This document shows positions 22,601 through 62,732 of a DNA stretch of 64,000 nt, piece by piece. The DNA is from Diabrotica undecimpunctata (lineage: Eukaryota > Arthropoda > Insecta > Coleoptera > Chrysomelidae). A program made the translations under genes and the position numbers. Every line of letters starts with the position of its first letter. Position 1 is the stretch's first letter. The notes beneath the pieces were generated by a model that was not told the DNA's origin, made no database searches, and was given only the letters and a program-made list of their open reading frames with translations. Location: the NCBI RefSeq assembly GCF_040954645.1, contig NC_092804.1, positions 145,151,108 through 145,215,107 on the forward strand, in the 5' to 3' direction.

Positions 22601-25600
22601 GTATTTCATCATTGAGAGATAAATTAAATAAATTAAATTTTCATTACCTATTTTCTTAAAAAAATAAACAAATAAAAATTAAACGAACTTACTGATAGTG
22701 AATCTTCTCCTACTAAACTACTTCCTACTGCTAAAATATTTGGTGAATAAAAGCGTTCATACATTGAAGCTGCTTGACAAGTATCAATCATGAAAAATAT
22801 TTCATGGTATCTGAAAAAATAAACAATATTACACAATTTTTTATTTGCCTGAATGTTTGATGGATAAATTGACCAATGAGATCAACGCGATATGCAGCAT
22901 TATTTTAACTCCTCTCAAAATATCTAAATCAAAATAATAAAACATGAGAATACTAAGATGTGCAAAGAAATACATACTAGAAACAGTATGAAAATATGAA
23001 GTCGGATGAATACTATTATACTCCATCTTAATGCTTGAGTTTCTTCAGCATCTGGAATATTCTGTAACAACAGATTAAACCTTACTGTATGTTTCAGGCG
23101 ATATATGGTTTCTGCTATTGTATAACATCGAAACATGAACACGAATGTGGGTGTGTGAAAGAGAGAGAGACATAATCTAAATCTCCTAAATTACCTAATT
23201 ATACCAGAATATACCTTTGCTTCTGCCACATTTGTTCTAAAGCATCAGCCATTTCTTGACTGGTAATTTCTTCTGAATCTTGAAATTTAAGAAATCCATC
23301 ACCTCCATGCCCAGTTAAGTATACCAAAACATTGCTTCCTTCATCTGTCAATAGTTGCTTGGATCTTGGTGTGCCAGGATGAAGACGTCCGGTTAAAAGC
23401 CTTACAAAATTCTCCACTGTAACCTGTAAAATTACAGTTATTTATTAACAATATAATATAATATTTAAAAGAGAAGGCATTTAGCGTGAGGACCTGTAAC
23501 GCCCCGTGATGTTTAATTTTGGGACACAAACACTAATACAAACATTTGTTTCATCCAAATTTGCAAATTTGATGCGATTAAAATAACCATCCCTAAGCGA
23601 TCTAGTGTGATTTTTGTGTAGAAGCAAAACGTGTTTGGGCACTAAAGTTACCGTCGAATCAAAGACTAAGTTAAAAAAGTTTGTTTCGGCCGAGATATCA
23701 GACAAAAACATTTTTGAATTTCACTAAAATGAAGAGTGATATTTTATTTACTTATAAAAGTCATTAAATCAGAAAACCCCCACTTAGGGTGGTTATTTGT
23801 TTCAATTGTGTCGTAAATTTATACCTCCAGATTTAGAAAAACACAAATATGATAAGATTACTTATTCTTAGGATAATCTTTATACTCCAGAATAATTAAA
23901 CAATTATATTGGCTTCAAACAGCGACCATTTGTATTAAATTCTAAATTTGTATTAGATTCTAAATGGAGTCAGGTAGGGTTGTGTGCTGTCCTCACTATT
24001 GTTTAATCTGTATTCAGATCGAATCTTTAAACATGTCTTGCACAACTTGATGTGGTGTAAAAATTAATGGAAAACTGGATCCATTAACACGGTAGGATGA
24101 GAGATGGGACTAAAAATTAATTGTTCTAAAACAAAAAACAAAACTGTTCTGAATCCCGTATAAACATAATATTTAGTCGCTTACTTACTAACTTTTTAAA
24201 AATGAGGTCACTCTTCTGTAACGATAACTTGAAACTTCAACTTCGGAGTTAAATGTTACATATATGATCATTTATCTTATATGTACCTTGAAAATATCCA
24301 CTATTAATAGCTTAGAGGCTTCTGAAATGTGGTTGTATAAATGAATATTAAAAATACTGTAAATACCATGGACAGCTAAGCAGACAAATGAAGCAGTTCT
24401 CATCTTAGCAGAAGCTACTCGTCAGTTAACTGATATTGTCAAAACAATGTGGGGAAAGCATTATTCTTCAACCAATTATAATGGGTAAAATCGAATGATG
24501 CTGGAGAATTGGAAGAAAACAAGCTTCGTGATTGCAGGTTAGTTGCAAGTTTATTGATATTTCCATTTCCACCTTGGAAATCGTTCTCAAAATGCAAAAC
24601 ATTAATATATTAAAAAAATATTTTGTTTTTTGTTACTTCATGAAAAATTCTTCTAATAATTTAATTTTATCTGACTCATTCATATTGACAATTCAGGCAT
24701 ATATTATACATTTTAAAGTAGACGACTTTAAAATGTCATTGCCAATATTGTTGAGTTGTGTTCCTGGGACGACTTTATTGTAAGATAATTCATTCGATTA
24801 CATGAAATCAACTTTAACTTGAGAATACCCGTCAGAAAAATCATAGCATGTGATTCGTCATTTAAAGAGACAACCACATGCAATGATGACAGTAAAATTT
24901 TCCTGTTAGTGATTCCATAGTAAATCATGAGGAAAAAACCAGGAAAAACCTCATAATATTATCCTGACATGGTAAGTGTTTGGTCTTACATTTAGGTTAC
25001 TCTCAATAAACACTGAACTCTGATTTGTATTGATATGATTGTATTTGATGTATGTTATTTAAAAACGTAAAAGAGATATCCTCGATCTGTTATTGACTTA
25101 CTAATAGTAAATATTAGATAATATATAAACAGCTTTAGAACAATATGTCTGAGAATGGTCTGCGATACAGAGAGTCGAACAACTGTTTAGAAACACTTCA
25201 AGACAGAGAGAGTCTTGCCATGTTAATCCCCAACGTCAAGGGGACTTAATAAGAAACTTTAAGAAGAAGGTTGATATAAGTGTGTAAATAAAAAAAATTA
25301 AGGTTCTCATCTATCTCTGTTTTAAAATAAAATAATTCCCTGATTATACCTCTTAGGTACTAATTCAAAAGCACTACAAAATTTGACACAGCTTATCCAT
25401 TTCAAAATGTGACAATGTTTTGATTAAGTATGCTCAACAATACTTTGTTTATAAGCAAAACTTAATTATGTTGATATATTTGTTCTACCCAGAACAAAAA
25501 ATGCAATATATAAATTAATGCTTTAATGTTAATTAATTTGGCCCAACTTTGTAAACCATGAAATTTTAAATTAACATTTTTTGATTAAGTTTTTTGTGGA

Positions 25601-27686
25601 CTGATGAAATTAATACATTTTTCAATAGCAACTTGCCATATGGCTGCTCAAAAACTATGAATTAGAACTTATAACAAAAGGTATAAACTATTCATAGGCA
25701 AAGTAAAAACTATACCTACCCGAGGTAAAAGAACAACCTACTTCTATAGGCTAGAGAGCCCAGAACTTGATCCCAAAATCACTAGAGAATAAATACTATT
25801 TATGTTAAGTTTCTTACTTCTGTAATGGTCTAGGATTTCGTGTCAGCTTATGGAGTGGACAAATTAAATTTTGTAGATGTAATAATGAATGCTGATAAAT
25901 GTATAAACATGTTACAAAATAATAAAAGAAATGCTTTTGAAAAAAGTTGCATATACATTTCAATGAAAGAGTGTTGCTTGACACACAGATAAAAAGTAAA
26001 AAACTGGATACCAGAAAACAATATTTCCCTTTTAAAATGGCCATCCAGCATCTTGATCTATTCCAATAGAAACTTTGTGGTCTATCAGAAAGAAAAGTTT
26101 GCGATCACAGCCTGCAAGAGCTGTTCCAAGAGTTACATTCTCACCTTCAAGAAATATGGAATAGTTTTACTCCAATAAAATGCAACAATTTGGTCAATAT
26201 GGCGACAAGTTGATAATGCAACCTAACGCAATGGTAATTTTCTTTTAATTATTGCCAAATTTTTATTTATCAGCAACATATTTCTTGACATTTTACTATT
26301 TTTTATTAATAATTTAATTTTTTGTGCTAAAAGGTAATAAACCGATTTCCTATTACCTATCTTAAATTGTATTAATTTTATTATATTTTTCTTTTACATC
26401 ATAAATTTCTTTAAAAAATACATTTTCTTTAGTTATATTCCTTATTTTATTTTAATATTTTATTTATTAAATTCTCATTAAAAGTCACACCAAGGCCTCT
26501 AACTTAATCCTTCGTAACTTAAGTAACTTTGTAACCTAAGTTCTTATTACCTGTAAAAAAACTTATGCAAAAGCATTTATCTATATTTAACTTCAGGTTA
26601 TTAACTTGGCACAATATTAATATGCTCTTGATGCAATTGTATATTGGTAACACTTCCTATATCTATATAATTTGAGATCATCAGCAAAAAGCAAAACAAA
26701 TGATCTAACTATTGTTGTTGTATATCATCTACAAACAAATCGCATAATGATGGTGAACAAAGTTAACTGTCAGGTACTTCTGATAAAACTTAAACAATCT
26801 TAGATATATAATAAAAAAGTTTTACTTTCTGCTTCCAATCTTTTTGAAAACTTGACAGAAATTGTTTTAATTTCCTAATAAGACCTATTTTAAATGGACA
26901 TTACATAAAACATATTCCAGGGAATAAAAATCATTGTACAATCATCAGTAAGTGAAGCAGAATTCATTAATATAAATTTCATTTCTGTAGACATCTTTCT
27001 GTCTTACTACACTAGTACCATCATATGTTCTATATTTATCTTTATTTTTAAATATATCTCTTCCTAGTCTGATGTAAGATATTAGCTAATTGTATTAATT
27101 AAATAATTACTTTATGAATGTACATAATACAATTAAATTGTTTAGTCTACTGGTGTGTGCTCTACATACAAATCAGTTGAAGTTTACTGACACTTAAAAG
27201 TAAAATATCCCTTTACGTTTGATGAATGATAAATTGATATTAAACACTTTATAAGAGAACGAAAGAAAATGATCATAGATTAACACTTACCTCATATCCT
27301 CTATAGTCTACTTCTACATCATCTCCATAAACATTTATATGCTGATCAGCATTATTGAAAACAGTTGCAGGTCTTGGATTTCTGGGATTACAGGCCATAT
27401 CGTCCGCAATCATTAGAATAATTTGACTATCTGGTATTCCTAGACGTTTAACGCTTCTGTATATGGACAATACATTGGCTACATGTCTATAGTTAAACCA
27501 AAATCTACTAGTATCTACTAGAACAGCCCAGTTATTTGTGTGGTTTTTATTTAAAAAACACTAAAACATAACAAATCGTCAAAATATTATGACCGAAACA
27601 ATAATTATTATTACTATTAAATACGTTACCTCCGCTTCAATAAATCCTACAATCATTAAGAAAAGACTAAATTTGAAAACTCCCAT
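16617..27686 (-). CDS. PIGK: GPI-anchor transamidase catalytic subunit (PIG-K / GPI8)
   Basis: Six exons with consistent phases: 27686-27630, 27560-27291, 23423-23215, 22810-22693, 19808-19698 and 16865-16617 (stop TAA 16617-16619). All introns are GT-AG. The product has 337 residues. It is the caspase-like cysteine protease of the ER GPI transamidase: it cleaves the C-terminal signal of a protein and joins the new end to a GPI anchor. Exon 1 is a signal peptide ([19 protein letters not shown]). Exon 2 holds [21 protein letters not shown] and [12 protein letters not shown]. Exon 3 has TGHGG with catalytic His148, and exon 4 IDTCQ with catalytic Cys190, then MYERFYSPN. Exon 5 carries [13 protein letters not shown] and exon 6 [10 protein letters not shown] and ITDFFGS. 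The model ends at KFIG with no C-terminal membrane helix, unlike human PIGK (395 aa); either the anchor is absent or another 3' exon exists. Introns 2, 4 and 5 are 2.8-3.9 kb and filled with repeats. Confidence 0.95.
17315..18240 (+). mobile_element. degenerate mariner element in PIGK intron 5
   Basis: Broken mariner transposase on the + strand: [18 protein letters not shown] and [19 protein letters not shown] near 17360-17475, [14 protein letters not shown] (the DETW..YTPE region) near 17690, then [20 protein letters not shown] and a [10 protein letters not shown] string near 17800-17890, [18 protein letters not shown] (third catalytic Asp region) near 17955-18005, and a C-terminal RRK-like end near 18170. 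Many stops and indels show it is old. It sits in the opposite orientation to PIGK. Confidence 0.75.
18779..18901. repeat. foldback (inverted-repeat) sequence in PIGK intron 5
   Basis: The arm starting AATATCCCTCGGACATTGAT (18779) is mirrored by GTTATCAATGTCCTAGGGATATT ending at 18901, followed inward by ATAATTTC on one arm and GAAATTAT on the other. The centre carries a further small pairing, AGCCTTCGGCT. About 37 bases per arm pair imperfectly. It has the look of a MITE core or foldback transposon end. Confidence 0.6.
18921..19095. repeat. inverted pair of 16-mers around a 143-bp spacer
   Basis: GTTTTGACGTTTCGAT at 18921-18936 and ATCGAAACGTTAAAAC at 19080-19095 are inverted copies with one mismatch. 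Together with the foldback just upstream they may mark the ends of a small non-autonomous transposon. Confidence 0.4.
20040..20115 (+). repeat. dispersed repeat, copy 1
   Basis: A stretch including TTGATTTTTGTCGATAGGAC and AAGATATCGAATTTTTACCG recurs in the same orientation at 51688-51772 with few differences. It lies in PIGK intron 4; the other copy is in STT3B intron 3. Similarity fades quickly on both sides. Confidence 0.65.
20950..22200 (-). mobile_element. non-LTR retrotransposon 3' portion in PIGK intron 4
   Basis: The - strand reads as the region after the polymerase core: AIRLVIT-like thumb text near 21450, then after frameshifts EIYQ / QRLRWLGH-like remnants near 21230 and [17 protein letters not shown] near 21155, followed by [10 protein letters not shown] near 21100. 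The R.RGRPK.RW string is a hallmark just before the C-terminus of RTE- and CR1-like proteins. Many stops are present, so the copy is old and inactive. It has the same orientation as PIGK. Confidence 0.7.
23955..24560 (+). mobile_element. RTE-like reverse transcriptase fragment in PIGK intron 2
   Basis: Degenerate + strand text: a [16 protein letters not shown] string at 23965-24015 derived from G.RQGC.LSPLLFNLYS by frameshift, [10 protein letters not shown] near 24055, [13 protein letters not shown] near 24110, then the thumb region [12 protein letters not shown] near 24200, a FEMWLYRRILKI-like string near 24320 and GKIE followed by GRKQASWLQ near 24490-24540. The same signatures occur at 29674-30156. 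It is opposite to PIGK in orientation. Confidence 0.65.
24900..25272 (+). mobile_element. candidate SINE / non-autonomous element with an RTE-like tail
   Basis: A roughly 370-bp non-coding segment, less AT-rich than its surroundings, ends in ACTTTAAGAAGAAG (25256-25269). The same 14-base tail ends the RTE-like coding copy at 30159-30172. No internal reading frame matters, so it would depend on another element's reverse transcriptase. The 5' boundary is a guess. Confidence 0.4.
25273..27272. other. part of PIGK intron 2 without recognised elements
   Basis: AT-rich intronic sequence. The - strand frames around 25814-26051 are hydrophobic and low-information, with no domain recognised. Confidence 0.4.
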
Positions 27687-28447
27687 TTTTCGTATTTACA
27701 TTTATGACAAACACCGACTCGACATAACCTATAAAATAACCAACTAGAACGAACATGAAGTTGCAATTGCAACCCTTATCTTAACCATAGACATTCTTAT
27801 TATGTCTATGATTTTAACTGAGCCACAGTATATTCAAAGAAACGCATATATGTTATTCTGTAACTGAGCCATAAATATTTATCTTAACACGTTTAGTGCC
27901 ACATGAGATCAAGGTAGTCTCATGTGTCTCAAATATCGATAACGATATAAAAACTAAACTAAATAACCGACGTTTCATTCAAAAATTAATACATAGGAAA
28001 TCGACCAAATAAGTTCTACAAAGGTTTCCACCAAACTAACTTGTACATCACTGTACATAAAGTCTTTCCGTGGCAGTCTGAAACTCTGCGGGTGGTGGAG
28101 CTCTAAACTGAATAGGACTCTCATACATCGGCACACATATATAAAATACACATACACACCTACACGATGCTCAATCGACAAATCACTAGACAGCCACAAC
28201 CACAACTGGGTTATGCAACAGTAGACTTGGGCAAATATGCAAAAAAAAAAGTGAAAAATATGGGCATAAATATGGACCAATAAACCCAAAAATATGCATT
28301 TCTTTTATACATGAATGTATACGCTTTGATCTGTGGAACAAAAACCAGAAGACCAGAAAGAGACAATGAAGATATCACAGAAGAATCCAGTATCAAAAGG
28401 GTTAAGTACGCTTCAATGCCCTGTCGTGACAAAAGGTATCATGGGTT

Positions 28448-28484
28448 TGATCACAGAATACACCATCGGTGTATTCTGTGATCA
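28448..28484. repeat. perfect 17-bp hairpin
   Basis: Arms TGATCACAGAATACACC (28448-28464) and GGTGTATTCTGTGATCA (28468-28484) are exact inverted copies separated by ATC. Pairing stops at the next base on each side. It lies about 760 bp upstream of the PIGK start codon. Confidence 0.9.
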
Positions 28485-28783
28485 CTTACTGCAAATACTT
28501 ACCTTTTATAGAAATGTCTTTCGATATTTAATAGTTGTTTATAACTAGAAACCGGGAAAAATTCTTGGAACAATAAATCGACGTTATAGACCTCTATTTT
28601 CTAACCTTTTATTCCAATACCGCGAAAACGATTATATCTATGACAAAAATGAATATAAGTAAAATTATTCTCAACGAAATTTTCCATGAAGATTTGTTTG
28701 TGCAGTTAGTGAAAAAAAAAAAAATCCAGTGTGTAAAAGTAAAAATTTGTAAATATTTTAGAATTTGAAGTTATCTCAGCGCT

Positions 28784-28860
28784 ACACCATCGCTCCGTGC
28801 TTAGACCATAAAAGCTATGCTTCCCCACCTCGGTCACTCCCGTAGTGCCACATCTCTTTT
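28784..28860 (+). repeat. dispersed repeat with T-tract, copy 1
   Basis: The string AAAGCTATGCTTCCCCA, then GGTCACTCCC, AGTG, CACATC and a T-tract, recurs in the same order and orientation at 60069-60150. Similarity extends upstream into a CACCATC(G/A)CTC string in both copies. Function unknown; it could be part of a SINE. Confidence 0.65.
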
Positions 28861-29624
28861 TTTTAACAAGTAGCGTTAGGCCATCCTGCAAAAGTGAGAT
28901 ATTGGACTCCTAGGTGAAACCTGTTGCTTTTTTTATTATTATATTTTTTAAAACTAATTAAACAAAGCTGTCGATAACTGGTTCCCTTGCCTTAATTCTA
29001 TTCTTACTTTAAAATAGTAGGATCTTGATTCGTTCCACTTAATTGGTTATGCTTAATCTCAATCTTGTTGATTTCACCAACTGTTACGGGAAACAGCAGT
29101 CATTGCAATAAATATTTTCCTTCTCAGACGGTTAGTTGAAGTTAATGAATAAGAGATTTAGGTTGATATTTTCCCTATAGCGTTTTTGTATATTTACCCA
29201 ATCTCTCTCTTAGTATTCTGTCGAATGGTAGATATCTAGCAACTATATACTTCTTTCCCAAGTAAACCCACTTACTTTGGATTATTATAGTCTTACATAT
29301 TAAATTTATTACATTTCGTTAGCATTCTTTGTCTTCCCTTGGATTTTGCATTTCCTAGGTCTTCATACTTCTTATTAAATCATTCCTTTACTTCATTAGT
29401 TGCGTACATATTTTCTGTATTTTTGGTTAATTCCCATTTTGTTTCTAATCGTAAAGCAAGTTTCTTTTTACAATTTCGATTTAATTTTCTTCTCATTCTT
29501 TTTTCTAATTTCTTCGCCTTTATTTAATATCTTTGAAAGATTATTACTCGTGTTGATTAAACTGGATCTACTTCCCCATAAGTGATGATTGATCTCATTA
29601 TTGTCGTGTACAATGGGACCACTC

Positions 29625-30175
29625 AACAGAAATTAAACAGCGAATAATAAAAGCAAAAGCAGCATTCGTTAGAATGAGAACCATTTTCAACAGTCGAGAC
29701 ATATCATTAAAAACAAAATGCCGTCTATTGAACTGCTACATATTTACAGTTCTGCTCTACGGAATGGAAGCATGGACACTGACTGTTGCATCTATGAATC
29801 GGCTCGAAGCTTTCGAAATGTGGTGTTATAGGCGCATCTTACGTATATTCTGGGTTGACAGAGTTACTAATGTGGAGGTCCTGCGTAGAATGGGGAAAGA
29901 ATGTAAAATTCTCATGACCGTCAAAACTAAAAAGTTGGAATCTCTAGGACATGTAATGAGAAATCAAGAACGTTACGGCCTTCTCCAGCTGATTCTCCAA
30001 GGGAAAGTAAATGGTAAGAGAGGACCGGGAAGAAGACGCATTTCCTGGCTTCAAAATTTACGAAAGTGGTATAACACGACTACCACTGAACTGTTCCGCG
30101 CTGCAATAAACAAAGTAAAGATAGCCGTGATGATCGCCAACATCCGGAATGGATAGGCACTTTAAGAAGAAGAAG
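29625..30175 (+). mobile_element. RTE-like retrotransposon, 5'-truncated 3' end with intact tail
   Basis: A 160-residue open frame (29674-30156) preceded by EIKQRIIKAKAAFVRM in a continuous frame covers the RT thumb and C-terminal region: LKTKCRLLNCYIFTVLLYGMEAW, FEMWCYRRILRI, LGHVMRNQERYGLLQLIL, GRRRISWLQNLRKWY and a final ANIRNG stop. Just after the stop comes CACTTTAAGAAGAAGAAG, the short-repeat tail typical of RTE ends. The well-kept frame makes this one of the youngest RTE copies here. Extreme 5' truncation is normal for these elements. It lies between STT3B and PIGK. Confidence 0.85.
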
Positions 30176-31540
30176 ATTGTCGTGTACATCCACCTTAGGA
30201 TTTTTGGGTTACATCCTCAATTTGTCCGTGCAAAGTTTTTGTACACCATTAGGACATTTGGTGGCCTTCTGCTCGTGATCACCTATTGTTCATGCTCGCT
30301 TCAGATTATTTTATTATCTAGGATGAGGCCTACATAATTAATCTCTCTTTTCCATTCACTTGTGCTCCTATCTACTGTGATGGTTTTAAGTTAGAGCTTC
30401 CTTTTCTTTGTAATTGCCATCAAGGTGGTTTTAGTGGAATGATTTTAAGTCCCAACTTTTTGCACCATGCATTTTTATAATTTATTCCTCTAATTATTAT
30501 GTCAAAGCATATTTTCGAACTTTCCCTTCGAAATTATAGCGTCATCGGCAGATCCTTGGTAGAATACCCCTAGGTTTGTCAAATTGAATTTTCATATTTA
30601 CCACTGGTAGTAGCTGTGCCTTCTTTCCAATTGGATTTGGTACAATAAACCCCTATTTCATTTAATTCTATTACGCCTATTTCATGCTGACTGTTGTCAA
30701 ATGCTCCTTCTATATCAAGAAATTCACAAACTACTATTTATTTGCAAAATATTCTGTATTTTATTAACTAATTGCACCAATGCGATTTCTGTGGGCATTA
30801 TTGTGATATGGTATGTATGTGATGTGGTAAAATCTCCCCGTGTGATAGAAGTGGGACGATTCTATCTACCTAAGGGAATTTGTTGCCCACGTCAACTGTC
30901 TACTGCTGTGTATATGCCTGACCAATGAAGCAGCCTCCTGGTTGAATTTCTACAGTATTTAATGCCGTTTTTTTTTTAAGAAACAGGTACGCTTTCTGGA
31001 AAGTGCATTTCTATGGTTTCTGACTTGCAGAGTCATGACATTGTCAATTCTACTATTTGACACAACTTTGTGTATCGAATCGATTTCTTCGCTGAATTTT
31101 CTGAAGATGTTCCATTTAGCTTTCCTGATCTTCTTGAAATCTGTAGAATTATTTCTTTTTTTTATTCCTCAATCTTATTAGCCACGTCCTTTCAGACATT
31201 TGTACAAATTTTAAAACTTCCTTTTCCAACTGTTTCACCTCAGAGAATCCAAAAGGCACAATATCGTTTTGGCTTAATGATGAATGGTAAATAAATTATA
31301 AGGATTTACAAAAACAAATAAGATAAAGGTTTAGAATTGTATTTGCATTTTTACAGTTTATCACATAGTGAACAAAGAATTTTTTAAGTTTTCTGAAAAA
31401 CATTTAAAAATGTGAAACATATGTAGTAACTCCTTCTTCTGAATAAAAATCTTTTGTAATGTAAATGAAAAATCTAATAAAAAGAAAACAATAACGAACA
31501 ACAAAATATTAATTTATATAACTATTTTATAGATTTTAAT
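30176..31540. other. intergenic region downstream of STT3B
   Basis: Presumed to contain the STT3B 3' UTR (just below 31541). I cannot single out its polyadenylation signal. The - strand text around 30540-30700 has faint RT-like flavour (a motif like YQGSADDAI around 30535-30560) that I could not confirm. Confidence 0.35.
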
Positions 31541-61898
<30,358 letters not shown>

Positions 61899-62732
61899 TT
61901 TTGACAACCATCAACTACCAAGCAAAGTCATGACACGCACACAGTCTCCAAAACCTCAGCTCAAGAGTCAAGAGGTTACTTATTTTTCCAGTCGGCGTCT
62001 CGCGATTGGTGGATACGATGAAAACATAGAATGTGTCAAAGAAATGTCAACAAACGAATTTACACGCCCTACTCCACGTTTTGTTACGAATATTCATACG
62101 CCAAACAGTTTTAAAAGGCGTTTTATAAAAAAAAAAAATACAACTAATTATACTTGGAAGCTAATTCCCATTTCACAACACAACTTCTATAAAAAAGATA
62201 TTGTATTTAATAGTACATACCAAAGTTATAGCGCCGTCTGAACTAAAATATTTTTATCCTTTCATTGTACAAAAAAATGGACAAGAAAACAATTTTGTTT
62301 GCATCTTTTATCTCGAAATTCTCTTGAAATATTATACTAATGGACATTTTCGGCACAGACGTATATATTAACATAAATGTATATCGTCGGCTGTATGAAA
62401 TGAAATAATGACACAACACAAAAACTGGTAATTTTTCAAAACGGGGGTTTAAAATTTTGTGTGCCAATAATTTTATCTTATTTGTGTTACTACATGGATT
62501 GGGATTAAAAAAAAATTGTTCATTTGGGAGAGCCCTAGGCCTTTAATGAATTGTAACACAGACTTTTAAATTCAACCCTTATTTTGAGTTGGCTCAGAGA
62601 GGCAAAGACAAAACTGGCATTTTTTGTTATTAATATCAACTGAAAGAAAGGTTCAATAAAGAATACCACAAGTTACTTGAATGAGAAAATGTGTTTATTA
62701 ACAACTATAAAAAGAACGAAATAAAAAAAGTA
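61899..62732. other. upstream region of STT3B
   Basis: Expected to carry the STT3B promoter, but no core motif stands out. A + strand frame at 61930-62241 has no recognised domain and overlaps the likely 5' UTR on the opposite strand; I do not call it a gene. Confidence 0.4.

Larger units (their letters stand above)
27690..29620. other. upstream region of PIGK / intergenic
   Basis: This should hold the PIGK promoter, probably within a few hundred bases above 27686, but no core element is distinct enough to call. No coding region is recognised; frames at 27975-28289 and 28211-28432 are biased and domain-free. It contains the hairpin at 28448-28484 and the repeat at 28784-28860. Confidence 0.4.

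Noticed and set aside
61930..62241. 103-residue + strand frame next to the STT3B start
   Set aside because: No recognised domain and it overlaps the likely STT3B 5' region on the opposite strand. Transcription from a shared promoter is possible but unsupported.
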